Below, piece after piece: positions 27,046 through 36,507 of a stretch of DNA of 64,000 bases. The position numbers and the translations under genes were made by a program. Every line of letters starts with the position of its first letter. Within the stretch, counting starts at the first letter, position 1. Origin of the DNA: Bacillus sp. EAC (GTDB taxonomy: Bacteria > Bacillota > Bacilli > Bacillales > Bacillaceae_G). The notes below the pieces were generated by a model. The model did no database searches and was not told the DNA's origin. It saw only the letters and a program-made list of their open reading frames with translations. Where the stretch lies: assembly GCF_002156875.1 (NCBI RefSeq), contig NZ_NCSY01000001.1, positions 1 through 64,000 of the forward strand, given 5' to 3'.

Positions 27046-28129
27046 GTTCTGTCTCCCTATTAATCCGATTTTTAATAATTTGAGTAAAAAGGATGCATAA
27101 CACAAAGATCGGTAATGCCCAAGCTATACCAATTGCACAATAACCAAGCCACATTAACCACTTTTCGACATTCACCAAGGAATCTGGGATCAATGCGAGG
27201 ATAAAACCACTTGCTAGTATTATGAATATCCAGAAATTTGGCTTTATACTTTTAATCATATTTCCAAAAATTTGCTGAGCTCCCCAGAAATAGATAACAA
27301 TTATTGCTAATAACTTGAAAGCAAAAACGGAAAAGCAAAGATTTTCTGCTCGTGAAAGGAAAGCAACTTCTGTATATTCAAACAAAGTCATAACAGGGAA
27401 TATATCATTTAATATTTGTTTGAAGCTAAAAAAGCCAAAGCATATAAAAGTGATAAGTAAATAAGTTACGGTGGACAGAAAATTTCCAATAAAAAGAGCC
27501 TTTGTCCATTTTTTTTCTACCATTGGGAAAAAAAGGATGGAAACTTCAATCCCCAAAAATGCTGTATAAACATGAACTGCCCCCTTAAAAAAATCTGTAT
27601 CTCCTTTAAAAAAGAAAGTCGTATAACGTGCAAAATCAAATTCAGGAATCAGATAAAATAGCAAAAAAAGCATGGGTTGCACGAAGGCGCATAAAACCAC
27701 AATTGCCTTAGTCATCTTGTAGATTCCACCTCTTAATAATTGAAAACTAATCAATATAAAGAAGGCGATAAAAAGTGAGACAGGTAAAGCTGGAAAAAAC
27801 ATCATTTTGAATATGAAGATATAAAGCCTCATAATCATGCTTGCAATTCCAATCCAAACACCAATGATAAACAAATAGAAAGGCACCATGACCCATTTAG
27901 GAACCGTAGCCTCAATGATTTCAAAAATTGACCTACCATTACCTAGCTTATAAATTATAGCAATCATCGAAATATTAATATTAACAAGTATGGCAATGAA
28001 AATAATACTTATCCAGCCATTTGTTCCGAAATATTCGGCAACTAATCGAGGTAAACTATACAAGACAAGACCATTTTGAATCGTATAAATTAGTATTGAT
28101 AATTGAAGTGGATGGAGTCGTTCCTTCAT
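27035..28129 (-). CDS. Germinant receptor permease subunit, GerB family (ger operon 2)
   Basis: A 364-residue ten-helix GerB-type permease beginning MKERLHPLQLSILIYTIQNG. The start at 28129 is favoured (GGTGAT upstream, and the usual GerB N terminus); the ATG at 28162 would overlap the gerA-like gene by 23 bases and lacks a site. As the APC-fold subunit it is the likely binder of an amino acid or other germinant. It is placed between the A and C genes. Confidence 0.9.
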   Translation of the reverse strand: MKERLHPLQLSILIYTIQNGLVLYSLPRLVAEYFGTNGWISIIFIAILVNINISMIAIIYKLGNGRSIFEIIEATVPKWVMVPFYLFIIGVWIGIASMIMRLYIFIFKMMFFPALPVSLFIAFFILISFQLLRGGIYKMTKAIVVLCAFVQPMLFLLFYLIPEFDFARYTTFFFKGDTDFFKGAVHVYTAFLGIEVSILFFPMVEKKWTKALFIGNFLSTVTYLLITFICFGFFSFKQILNDIFPVMTLFEYTEVAFLSRAENLCFSVFAFKLLAIIVIYFWGAQQIFGNMIKSIKPNFWIFIILASGFILALIPDSLVNVEKWLMWLGYCAIGIAWALPIFVLCILFTQIIKNRINRETEHAK

Positions 28130-28139
28130 ATGATCACCA

Positions 28140-29696
28140 TTAATTCCTCTCTTTTTCACCATCGTTTTGCATCATAGATTGTGTAGCTTGCCCCTTCTTT
28201 ATTTTATAAAAGGGCCCTCTCACAATACTATCCATCCAATCTTTGAAAAAGGTTGGAGAAATCGGCATAAAATAAGGTGATGATAAATTTGTTAACCCAG
28301 TTAAGTGGATGATTAATATTCCTAAAGCGAAAAAAATCCCAATATTCCCTAACAGTCCTGCCATTAAAATAAAAAAGAATCGAACCATTCTAATGGAAGC
28401 ACTCATAATATAACTTGGTACAATGAATGATGCAATGGCCGATACAGCTACAACAATTATCAAGATATTACTAGTAATCCCAGCTTCAACTGCTGCTTGG
28501 CCAATCACAATACCGCCTACAATTCCTATTGTTTGACCAATTTTTGTAGGAAGTCTCGCACCCGCCTCCCGTAGTAGTTCAATTACTATTTCTAAAAATA
28601 TAGCTTCAACGATTGGGGGAAAAGGTACTCTACTCCTTGACTGCATAATGCTTTGAAGTAGGGAAAGTGGAATCATTTCGTAATGGTAAGTACATATAGA
28701 GACATAAAAAGCTGTGAGTATTAATGTAATAAATAAAGCCATGTATCGCAGAATCCTAACCCCTGTTCCTATGATCCAAGGCTGATTATAGTCATCTGCT
28801 GATTCAAAAAAATCGAAGAAACTAGATGGGGTACAAAAAATATTAGGACTATCATCTACAAGTCCAATTACTTTTCCCGCATATAATTTTGTGACAGCTA
28901 TATCTGGTCTTTCTGTGGTATAAAATTGTGGGAATGGCGAATTTTGATGATCATCAATTATTTGAATTAAAACATTGGAGTCTGTTATGGAATCAATTTT
29001 AACTGATTGAATCCTCTCTTTTAGGTTTTTCACGACATCCGCATTTGCAATACCCTCTATATAAATGATAAGCACTTTTGTTTTTGAAATTTCACCAACA
29101 GATAACTTAATCATTTTTAAGCGAGGACTTCTGACTCTTCTTCTAATCAGCGAAACGTTCGTATTTAATACTTCATTAAAAGAATCATGTGGCCCATTTA
29201 TGACAGTTTCTGATTCAGATTGTGAAATGGAACGTTCCTCAAAGCCTGATACATTTATTAAATATGTATTGCCCCTAGTGAACAATGACACATTACCTTC
29301 TAATATTCCATTTATTACTTTTTCTTGATTGTCTTCACGTTTAAAGAGTGACTGTTGAAAAGTTTTATCGAAATTACTGAATGACATTTCTCTTAAGGGT
29401 GAGAGTATTTCCCACTCTAATGTTTGTGAATCTACTAATGAGCTAAAATAAATAATGTGAATTTCATCCTGATTAAATGAGCGATGAACAAGGTCAAAAC
29501 AATTCTCTAATTCTTTAAGTGTCTTTTCGTAAGTAGCTACTTTAAGAGTCTTTTCAACAGTATCTGAAATTGTTTTTTCATAAGAAGCTACTTGTTTATT
29601 ACTATCCAAACGACGCGTATTATGTAGATTAATAAAACCTGTAGCCTTTTGTAAGAGAATCTTAATCTTTTTGATTATTGTTCGAAACCGACCCAT
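28140..29696 (-). CDS. Germinant receptor subunit, GerA family (ger operon 2)
   Basis: A 518-residue GerA-type protein. The N-terminal cytosolic part (about 1-290) is longer than in the other two copies and rich in Lys. INGPHDSFNEVLNTNVSLIR is the conserved block before the first span. The membrane half has RILRYMALFITLILTAFY and LPTKIGQTIGIVGGIVIGQ. ATG 29696 follows AAAAGGATGG. It is the first gene of the operon and is preceded by a candidate sigma-G promoter (29752-29780), which fits forespore expression. Confidence 0.93.
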   Translation of the reverse strand: MGRFRTIIKKIKILLQKATGFINLHNTRRLDSNKQVASYEKTISDTVEKTLKVATYEKTLKELENCFDLVHRSFNQDEIHIIYFSSLVDSQTLEWEILSPLREMSFSNFDKTFQQSLFKREDNQEKVINGILEGNVSLFTRGNTYLINVSGFEERSISQSESETVINGPHDSFNEVLNTNVSLIRRRVRSPRLKMIKLSVGEISKTKVLIIYIEGIANADVVKNLKERIQSVKIDSITDSNVLIQIIDDHQNSPFPQFYTTERPDIAVTKLYAGKVIGLVDDSPNIFCTPSSFFDFFESADDYNQPWIIGTGVRILRYMALFITLILTAFYVSICTYHYEMIPLSLLQSIMQSRSRVPFPPIVEAIFLEIVIELLREAGARLPTKIGQTIGIVGGIVIGQAAVEAGITSNILIIVVAVSAIASFIVPSYIMSASIRMVRFFFILMAGLLGNIGIFFALGILIIHLTGLTNLSSPYFMPISPTFFKDWMDSIVRGPFYKIKKGQATQSMMQNDGEKERN

Positions 29697-29751
29697 TAAA
29701 GTACCATCCTTTTAACAAAATATAATTTGTATTATTTACCATCAACACTAC

Positions 29752-29780
29752 AAATATGTATTTATGCCCTTTCAAAATAC
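29752..29780 (-). promoter_or_regulatory. Candidate sigma-G promoter of ger operon 2
   Basis: Minus strand GTATT, 17 bases, CATATTT. This fits the sigma-G consensus (GHATR / CATWHTA) with one mismatch in each box and lies 56 bases upstream of the gerA-like start. Confidence 0.5.
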
Positions 29781-29882
29781 ATAGAAAAATAGTTCATTAA
29801 TATAATGATTTTCAGATTTGCTCATCACTTCTTGAAGGATCAGTGCAAATAAGTACATGAGGTTTACTCTAATTTAACAAAT

Positions 29883-29911
29883 AAAAAAAGACTGCTTGAC
29901 GCAGTCTCTTT
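29883..29911 (-). terminator. Terminator after the YesM-like kinase gene
   Basis: Stem AGACTGC/GCAGTCT with loop GTCAA and seven T on the minus strand. Confidence 0.85.
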
Positions 29912-30054
29912 GATTTTCAACTAACACATCGTGAGTCAAAATGTAGTTGATATGTATGGTTCAAATTTGAATATTTTTTGAAAATCTAGTGAAAATTAGT
30001 TTTCATATTCAACTTGAACTTCTATATTAAAAAAGATCCTAATCATATCACTTT

Positions 30055-31764
30055 TTAGGATTTTATTCGAATCGTAACTTTAGTACCTTTACCTATAATA
30101 GACTGAATAGTTATCCCATAACTTTCACCATAGTAAAGTTTAATTCGTTTATCTACATTATTAATTCCTACACCGCCAAGTTTTGATATTTTCATTTTGT
30201 TAATCGAATTCAATTTATTTGTATCAAAACCAATTCCATTATCTTGAATGAAAAATAAAATGTGCTCAGCATCTTTTTCTATGTGTATCGTTATTTCACC
30301 ATTATCATCGGATTCTCGTATTCCATGATAAATAGCATTTTCGACAATAGGCTGTAATAAAATTTTGGGAATCTTCACATCATTTAAAATAGGGTTATAG
30401 TTAATAGAATATGATAATTTTTCTCCATATCTTTCTTTTTGAATAAATAAATACTGTTCAACATGCTCTATTTCATTTTGAATTGTTGTAAATTCATTTC
30501 CACCACTCAAAGAAAGTTGAAAAAATTTAGCGAGTGCTTTTGTTATAGATATTACACGTTCTTTTTCTTCAAATTCTGTCATCCAGACAATTGTATCAAG
30601 TGTATTATATAAAAAATGTGGGTTAATTTGACTATGTAATACACTTAATTCGTGTAGTCTGATATTTTTTTCTTTTTCCTCTATTTCAACTAATAAATTC
30701 TTTATTTCTAAAACCATCTTATGAAAATGTTTCGATAAACTAAAAACTTCAACACTTGCATTTGAACTTTCGGTGAAATCTATATTAAAATCACCTTTTT
30801 CTACAACCTTCATTAATTGCTCAAGTTGATAAATTGGTTTAGTAATTCGTTTGGCGAGCAAAGTAGAACTCATTATAATAATTAAAAGCATTATAATTCC
30901 AACTACAATTATCGTAATAAATAACTGGTTTCTAAATTTGGATAACTCATCCAAGAAACTTATTCCTATTATTATCCAATCTGCATTTTTTACCTTATAA
31001 TGTTCAGTTAAAACGTTTTTGCTCCTGGTATAGCCTTCTTTCATTTCTTTGATTTTTACAAGGTATTCTCTTTTTTGTTTATTCCCAAAATAAGAGGGAT
31101 CTTTATGATAAATAACTTCTTCTTTTGAATTTAAGATAAATGCAAACCCTTTTTTACCTAAATATATTTCCTTTAAATAATCTTCAAGGACCTTATATTC
31201 AATATCAATTAATAAAACGCCTAAACTTCGATTATCTTCCCCTATTACTTGACGGGTCATTGAAATTACCCAATTATTTTTTTTCGATGGAAATTTTTGC
31301 AATCGAAGCGAAGAATGGAATGGAATATTATCACTCTTTATTGTCGAAACATACCAAGATTCTTTCATTATATTGGTATTTATATCATTTAATAAATCCC
31401 CTTCATTTGAAAGAACTTTGCCATCTTTACTTACAATTAAGATCGATTTTATATATGAATCTGACGATTTAACAACTTTTAGAAAGCGCAAGGCATTTCT
31501 TTCGCTTTTCTTATTTCCATTTTTAATAAAGTTTTTCACTTCATTATTCTCTATTATTAAATCAGAAACATTCTTTAGTTTATCTAAATACATTTCGATA
31601 TAAGTGCCACTTTTTTTTACTGATGATTTCGTAGTTTGAATGGATTCTTTTAATATTAAATTTGAAACAACATAATACAATAAACTACCAATAACCAACA
31701 ATGTAAGTAGACTAATGATTACATAGGTAAGAGCAATTTGTACTTTCAATCTTTTTCTTTTCAT
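30055..31764 (-). CDS. Sensor histidine kinase, YesM-like
   Basis: This 569-residue membrane kinase has TM1 (about 12-33), a Cache-type extracellular domain (about 35-270), TM2 (about 280-303) and a HAMP domain (about 305-360). A His_kinase block follows, with the phosphorylated His in LHSQINPHFLYNTLDTIVWM, and an HATPase domain at the end (PILLQPIVENAIYHGIRE, then DNGIGF). This is the LytS/YesM family layout, in which the kinase usually senses sugars or related ligands. The ATG overlaps the response-regulator stop by 4 bases, so it is co-translated with the regulator at 31761. No transport genes are adjacent, which is unusual because YesMN pairs are commonly next to the ABC transporter they control. 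Confidence 0.9.
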   Translation of the reverse strand: MKRKRLKVQIALTYVIISLLTLLVIGSLLYYVVSNLILKESIQTTKSSVKKSGTYIEMYLDKLKNVSDLIIENNEVKNFIKNGNKKSERNALRFLKVVKSSDSYIKSILIVSKDGKVLSNEGDLLNDINTNIMKESWYVSTIKSDNIPFHSSLRLQKFPSKKNNWVISMTRQVIGEDNRSLGVLLIDIEYKVLEDYLKEIYLGKKGFAFILNSKEEVIYHKDPSYFGNKQKREYLVKIKEMKEGYTRSKNVLTEHYKVKNADWIIIGISFLDELSKFRNQLFITIIVVGIIMLLIIIMSSTLLAKRITKPIYQLEQLMKVVEKGDFNIDFTESSNASVEVFSLSKHFHKMVLEIKNLLVEIEEKEKNIRLHELSVLHSQINPHFLYNTLDTIVWMTEFEEKERVISITKALAKFFQLSLSGGNEFTTIQNEIEHVEQYLFIQKERYGEKLSYSINYNPILNDVKIPKILLQPIVENAIYHGIRESDDNGEITIHIEKDAEHILFFIQDNGIGFDTNKLNSINKMKISKLGGVGINNVDKRIKLYYGESYGITIQSIIGKGTKVTIRIKS

Positions 31765-32531
31765 TTATCCTTTATTCTTTCTTTAAATTGATTGGGTGAA
31801 ACTTCATATCTCTTTTTGAATGAAGTACTAAAATAATTTGGGTCATCAAATCCGACTTTTTCACTAATTTCATATATTTTTAAATCGGAACTTAATAATA
31901 ATATTTTTGCTTTTTCTAACCGAGTACTAATTACAAATTCTTTAAAAGAAATTCCAAATAATTGTTTAAATAAACTACTACAATATCCAGTACTTATATT
32001 TAATTCAGATGCTAAATATGGTAATGAAAATGAAGGATCTGAAGCATTTTCTTCTATTAATTGAATAATTTTATCTTTATAATTATCTTCCCCACTTATA
32101 GCGTTTTTTTCCATTATTCCTTCTACAAGTAAATTCACTTCTTCTTTTTTTAATCTTAATTTTAACTTGTCTACTAATTTAGATAAAAGTTCTTGAATAT
32201 CATTTTTTGAAACTGGCTTTAAGATATAATCATCAATTCCAATTTTCAATGCAGTTACCGCATACTCATAGTAATCATAACCAGTAATAACCGCTATCAA
32301 TACATTTTCATTTATGTACTTTATTTTTCTTGCAAACTCTAAGCCATTAAGTTTAGGCATATTAATATCCAATAGGACTATATCAGGCGTATATTTATCA
32401 AATTGCTTTAATGCTTCATTTCCATTTGAAGCTTCATATACTTCCGTTATTGATAATTCTTCAAAATTAACAAACTTTTGAATACCTTGTCGGATAATTG
32501 GTTCATCGTCTACAATTAACAATTTATACAT
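31761..32531 (-). CDS. AraC-type response regulator, YesN-like (copy 1)
   Basis: A 256-residue response regulator. Receiver domain residues 1-120 carry the acidic pair in VDDEP, the phospho-acceptor Asp in DIVLLDINMPKL (about 55) and the Lys in DDYILKPVSK. The C-terminal AraC double helix-turn-helix is at about 155-256 (SVGFDDPNYFSTSFKKRYEV is diagnostic, apart from one or two changes from the family motif). The start is ATG 32531 behind AAAAAGGAGGAAAGC, not the upstream in-frame ATG at 32567. It is the cognate partner of the overlapping kinase gene. A second, closely related regulator lies immediately upstream at 32799-33644. Confidence 0.92.
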   Translation of the reverse strand: MYKLLIVDDEPIIRQGIQKFVNFEELSITEVYEASNGNEALKQFDKYTPDIVLLDINMPKLNGLEFARKIKYINENVLIAVITGYDYYEYAVTALKIGIDDYILKPVSKNDIQELLSKLVDKLKLRLKKEEVNLLVEGIMEKNAISGEDNYKDKIIQLIEENASDPSFSLPYLASELNISTGYCSSLFKQLFGISFKEFVISTRLEKAKILLLSSDLKIYEISEKVGFDDPNYFSTSFKKRYEVSPNQFKERIKDK

Positions 32532-32730
32532 GCTTTCCTCCTTTTTATGAAAAGGGATTATTTGCATTTCGAATAGTTCAAATCATAAAATAATCTAACT
32601 TTATTAGTTTTTAACAAAATCGATTAAATATCCGTCACCTTTTTCTTCTAATTGATCAGTTGGAATAAATCACAAAAAAATAAAGGTATGTTGAATTAGA
32701 TTAAAAAATGGTTTTGTTTTGAGAGACAAC

Positions 32731-32767
32731 AAAAAGAAGCTATGATTAAAATTCATAGCCTCTTTTT
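32731..32767 (-). terminator. Terminator between the two response-regulator genes
   Basis: Stem AAAAAGAGGCTATGA with its complement, then T-rich sequence on the minus strand. It makes the two regulator genes separate transcription units. Confidence 0.85.
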
Positions 32768-32798
32768 GTTATCATTTTTAGCAAGCATTTTTTTAGTA

Positions 32799-33644
32799 CT
32801 ACAAGTTCATCGGATTAGATTCATCCATATTACTCGAATTCATTTCCATTACAAAGTCCAATTCATTTGAAATGGCTCTATCCCTTATTGTTTCTTTAAA
32901 TTTATTTGGAGAAACTCCATATCTTTTTTTGAATGAAGTACTAAAATAATATGGGTCTTCAAATCCGATTTTTTCACTTATTTCATATATTTTCAAATCT
33001 GAACTTAGTAATAATATTTTTGCTTTTTCTAATCGATTACATATTACGAATTCTTTAAAAGAAATTCCAAATATCTTTTTAAATAAACTACTACAATATC
33101 CAATACTTATATTTAATTCATTCGCTAAAAATGATAAAGAAAACGAAGAATCCGAAACATTTTCATCTATTAATTTAATAATTTTATCTTTATAATTATT
33201 TTCTCTTATTATAGGATTCTTTTGCATTATTCCTTCTAAAAGGCAATTTACTTCTTCTTTTTTTAATCTTAATTTTAACTTGGACACTAATTTAGATAAA
33301 AGTTCTTGAATATCATTTTTTGAAACTGGTTTTAAAATATAATCATCAATTCCAATTTTTAATGCAGTTACCACATATTCATAATAATCATAACCTGTAA
33401 TTATTGCTATTAATACATTTTCATTCATGTTCTTTATCTTTTTTGCAAACTCTAAGCCATTGAGTTTAGGCATTCTAATATCCAATAGAACAATATCAGG
33501 TATATATTCACAATATTGCTTTAACGCTTCATTTCCATTAGAAGCTTCATATACTTCTGTTATAGATAATTCTTTAAAGTTAATAAACCTTTGAATACCT
33601 TGTCTTATTATTGGCTCATCGTCAACAATTAGCAATTTATACAT
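32799..33644 (-). CDS. AraC-type response regulator, YesN-like (copy 2, no partner kinase)
   Basis: A 281-residue paralogue of the regulator at 31761; most positions agree and the DNA-level similarity includes the region before the start. The receiver (VDDEPIIRQG, DIVLLDIRMPKL) and the AraC domain (GFEDPYYFSTSFKKRYGVSP) are intact, and it has a 25-residue Ser/Asn-rich extension at the C terminus. ATG 33644 follows AAAAAGGAG. No kinase gene follows; a terminator separates it from copy 1. It may cross-talk with the single YesM-like kinase, or it may answer to a kinase elsewhere (inference). Confidence 0.9.
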   Translation of the reverse strand: MYKLLIVDDEPIIRQGIQRFINFKELSITEVYEASNGNEALKQYCEYIPDIVLLDIRMPKLNGLEFAKKIKNMNENVLIAIITGYDYYEYVVTALKIGIDDYILKPVSKNDIQELLSKLVSKLKLRLKKEEVNCLLEGIMQKNPIIRENNYKDKIIKLIDENVSDSSFSLSFLANELNISIGYCSSLFKKIFGISFKEFVICNRLEKAKILLLSSDLKIYEISEKIGFEDPYYFSTSFKKRYGVSPNKFKETIRDRAISNELDFVMEMNSSNMDESNPMNL

Positions 33645-33803
33645 GCTTTACTCCTTTTTATGAAATAGGAATATTTGCATTTCGAATTTCACATAACTTA
33701 GTTGTTTAGTAATTAATTTTTATCATTTTTTTTAATAATAAATTGGTTAAGATTAATAATTATTTCTTAGAGGCTAAACACACCGTTTTCTTCTTAATGT
33801 CAA

Positions 33804-33842
33804 AATAAAAACCCCTAAAGCTGTAGTAGCATTAGGGGTTAA
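33804..33842 (-). terminator. Terminator after the epoxide hydrolase gene
   Basis: Stem AACCCCTAA/TTAGGGGTT followed by TTTTTATTTT on the minus strand, about 330 bases beyond the stop of the gene upstream. Confidence 0.8.
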
Positions 33843-34172
33843 TTTTTGAAACTAATGTTTACTTAATGATGTCTAGACTTCGCCTTTAAGATTTTCTTAC
33901 CTTTATGTTCGGTCTAACATCGTGAATGTAAAAACGAATGTGCTCACTATAAGGTCAATCATAATCATTCTCCGGACAGCCCCCACAGAGTTGAACGCGC
34001 CGCTGAATGACATTTATTAGTGAGCTTTGAGGCTTGCATTAGTCTAATCTTTAATCCAATATATACTGCGGAAACCGCCAATAATTTATCATTTTTTTTT
34101 CATTGAATTAATCAATGTCAATCGTGTTGTGGAATGACGAGCAACCGGGTGCGCATTTTCCACCGACTTCCT
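33843..34172. other. GC-richer intergenic segment, possible remnant
   Basis: About 330 bases between epoxide hydrolase and its terminator. The stretch at about 33895-34010 is more GC-rich than normal spacer and on the minus strand reads like coding DNA with an internal stop (IQRRVQLCGGCPENDYD, then a stop). I do not recognise the family. Confidence 0.3.
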
Positions 34173-35366
34173 TTATCGCAACGTCTTTAATGCCGTGCGG
34201 AGTTCAGAAATCAGATATTCTGGTTGTTCCCATGCTGCGAAGTGTCCGCCTTTAGGAAGTCTGTTGTAGTGGATAAGATTCGGGTATGCTTTCTCTGTCC
34301 AGCTTTTCGGTGCAACATAAAGCTCATCCGGAAATACACTGACTGCAACTGGGATCTTGACACCTTTGACGCCGAAGAAGGAGATTCCGGCAACCGTGTT
34401 CTCCCAATATAGACGAGATGCAGAAACAGCTGTGTTCGTTAACCAGAATAGTGTGATATTGTCAAGAACATCGTCGCGCGTAAGTCCTTCATCTACTCCG
34501 GCAAAAGATCTTGAGATTAAAGCAAGGCTCTTCCAATCGTGGTCAAGCATAAAGGCTGCCAAACCGACCGGAGAATCGACTAGCCCTGTCAATGTTTGCG
34601 GGCGAGTTCCCATCAATGACGCGTACGCGAATTTATTTTCAAGCACTTGCTCAGCCGCTTTTTTCTCTTCATCTGAGAGTCCAGACGGTAGCGGGTTTCC
34701 TGACCAAATTGCCGCATCAACATCAGGCGGAATCACGGCGGCCATGTTAGTGTGAATGCCTATAAGTCCTTCTAGTTCCTGAACACCCATGAAATCAACG
34801 ACAATCGCACCCCAGTCACCGCCCTGAGCCGCATACTTTGTATATCCAAGGCGAGTCATCAACTCTCCATACGCACGGGCAATGTGTTTAGGATCCCAGC
34901 CTGTTGTAGTCGGTTTTCCTGAGAACCCGTACCCAGGCATCGATGGAATCACCAGATGGAATGCATCTGATGCACTTCCACCATATTCCGTAGGATTAGT
35001 TAGAGGTTCAATAAGCTTCATCTGCTCAATAATAGAACCTGGCCATCCGTGCGCAACAAGTAGTGGCATAGCATTTTCGTGCTTTGAACGAACATGAATG
35101 AAATGAATGTCCAGACCATCGATCTCAGTAATGAAATGCGGCAAGGCGTTCAACTTCTTCTCGATCTTGCGCCAGTCATAATCAGTCGCCCAATAGCGTG
35201 CTAGTTCCTGCATCGTCGAAAGTTGAGTACCTTGGGATTGATCCAAGACCGTTTCCTTCTCAGGCCATCTAGTAGCGTTAATGCGTCTTCGCAATTCGAT
35301 AATTTCCTCTTCTGGAATATTAACATGAAACGGACGAATGGTGTTTTTGACTTGTTGTTGTGTCAT
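34173..35366 (-). CDS. Epoxide hydrolase family alpha/beta hydrolase
   Basis: A 397-residue protein with an N-terminal epoxide-hydrolase domain (VNIPEEEIIELRRRINATRW) and an alpha/beta-hydrolase core. The oxyanion segment is HGWPGS; the nucleophile Asp lies in QGGDWGAIV (about residue 165); PSMPGYGFSG is conserved, and the catalytic His is in GGHFAAWEQPE near the C terminus. It is expected to open epoxides to diols, probably as a detoxifying enzyme. The start is ATG 35366 after AAAAGGAGATTTAAAA; the frame runs up to 35492 without a site. GC content is visibly higher than in the neighbouring genes, suggesting recent transfer. A decayed relative lies about 1 kb away at 36260-36465. Confidence 0.92.
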   Translation of the reverse strand: MTQQQVKNTIRPFHVNIPEEEIIELRRRINATRWPEKETVLDQSQGTQLSTMQELARYWATDYDWRKIEKKLNALPHFITEIDGLDIHFIHVRSKHENAMPLLVAHGWPGSIIEQMKLIEPLTNPTEYGGSASDAFHLVIPSMPGYGFSGKPTTTGWDPKHIARAYGELMTRLGYTKYAAQGGDWGAIVVDFMGVQELEGLIGIHTNMAAVIPPDVDAAIWSGNPLPSGLSDEEKKAAEQVLENKFAYASLMGTRPQTLTGLVDSPVGLAAFMLDHDWKSLALISRSFAGVDEGLTRDDVLDNITLFWLTNTAVSASRLYWENTVAGISFFGVKGVKIPVAVSVFPDELYVAPKSWTEKAYPNLIHYNRLPKGGHFAAWEQPEYLISELRTALKTLR

Positions 35367-35810
35367 TTTTAAATCTCCTTTTAATTGGTATTGGATTTTG
35401 ATTTTGTGTTGGCCGAACCAACAATAACGGCGATTTGAACGCCTTGGAGTTATGCAACGAAAAGTTCTGTTGGCCCTCCATAATAAGTTCACGTATTAAC
35501 TATTCTTTAAAGGTTCAATTTAGGTGAATCCAAACTATGGTTTTTAGGATCATGTTTTGCCAACTAAATCACGGTATTAGCTACATAACTTACCTCAGGA
35601 AGCGCTCCTCAATTGGATTTCCATTTTCAATCAACAATCAAAGGATTCCTCAGCAGAATGAGTATAAGACATACGACGATTAACCGATTGCTCGAACATT
35701 TCACTAAAGCGTTTTAATTATCCAAAGGAACATAAATATTCCCTTTAATCTTGAGTAGTTTCTCGTGATGATTATCATGTCTTACCGACGGAATTCTTTC
35801 CGAAATATAA

Positions 35811-35905
35811 GCTCTTAGTTAATTCTAAAAGAAATAGCTTTTATGAAACATGGAATTTAAATAGATAAAACTGGAATAAAATCATGTAACATATGTATTC
35901 CAATT
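35811..35905. repeat. Intergenic repeat, copy B
   Basis: Related to copies A (22218-22330) and C (40177-40255). Shared runs are GTTAATTCTAAAAGAAATAG, GGAATTTAAATAGATAAAAC and AATAAAATCATG. The minus strand holds CCAG-N6-CTAT where copies A and C have CTAG-N6-CTAT and ATAG-N6-CTAT. It lies about 445 bases upstream of the epoxide hydrolase start. Confidence 0.7.
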
Positions 35906-35976
35906 ATCTAACGGATAAATATTGGGTTTACTTTAGTGATGATAAGTTATTGTTCGATATGGAGGAGAATTTACAA

Positions 35977-36036
35977 ATGATAAGATTTCGTTTATTTTTA
36001 CGATTATTTTTTATGTACATTGAAATATCTTTTTAG
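35977..36036 (+). CDS. Possible 19-residue small protein
   Basis: The frame MIRFRLFLRLFFMYIEISF is preceded by GGAGGAGAATTTACAA, a very good ribosome binding site, and followed 40 bases later by a 44-base perfect palindrome. The peptide is basic and hydrophobic. It is not assigned to any family and could be a leader or a membrane micro-peptide. The chance of coincidence is real because the region is AT-rich. Confidence 0.4.
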   Translation: MIRFRLFLRLFFMYIEISF

Positions 36037-36076
36037 CTTTTTTACTACATAATTAATGTGAAGTTATGGAACAGCA

Positions 36077-36120
36077 AAGAAGAGGCTGTGGTATGAATTC
36101 ATACCACAGCCTCTTCTTTA
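36077..36120. terminator. Very strong palindromic terminator
   Basis: A perfect 44-base palindrome whose half is AAAGAAGAGGCTGTGGTATGAA. It would fold into a 22-bp hairpin in either direction. The only candidate upstream gene is the small frame at 35977. Confidence 0.75.
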
Positions 36121-36259
36121 AACCATCTTAAAAGTCATTTTTTAATTACCAAACCTTCATTTATCTCAAATAGTTGGAAATCTTCTTATGTTGGAATATT
36201 TATATTATTCATTTACTCTATTTTCAAAAGTATGAATATGATTATTATCTAAACGATAA

Positions 36260-36465
36260 TATTTGAAGTGCATTCTTGTGTTTTGAACGGACGGATATAA
36301 TGAATGTTCAGCCCAGCTATCTCGCTGAAGAATTGAGGTAGCGCGTTAATTTTTGCTGCGGCTATTGGCCAATTGTAATCAGTAGCCTAATAGAATGCTA
36401 GTTTGTTCATTGTTGATACCTGTATGCCTTGCGATGCAACTGGCACTGTTTCATTGTCTCTAAAT
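36260..36465 (-). pseudogene. Decayed 5' part of a second epoxide hydrolase gene
   Basis: This aligns by eye with about 35065-35270 of the intact epoxide hydrolase gene (shared runs include TGTTTTGAAC, GGTAGCGCGTTAA-like, TAATCAGTAGCC, ATGCTAGTTTG). Stops and small gaps break every frame. It corresponds to about the N-terminal hundred residues. Confidence 0.7.
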
Positions 36466-36507
36466 TTCAACTTGTGAAAAGAATAAATAAAAATCCTATA
36501 TTTATTT

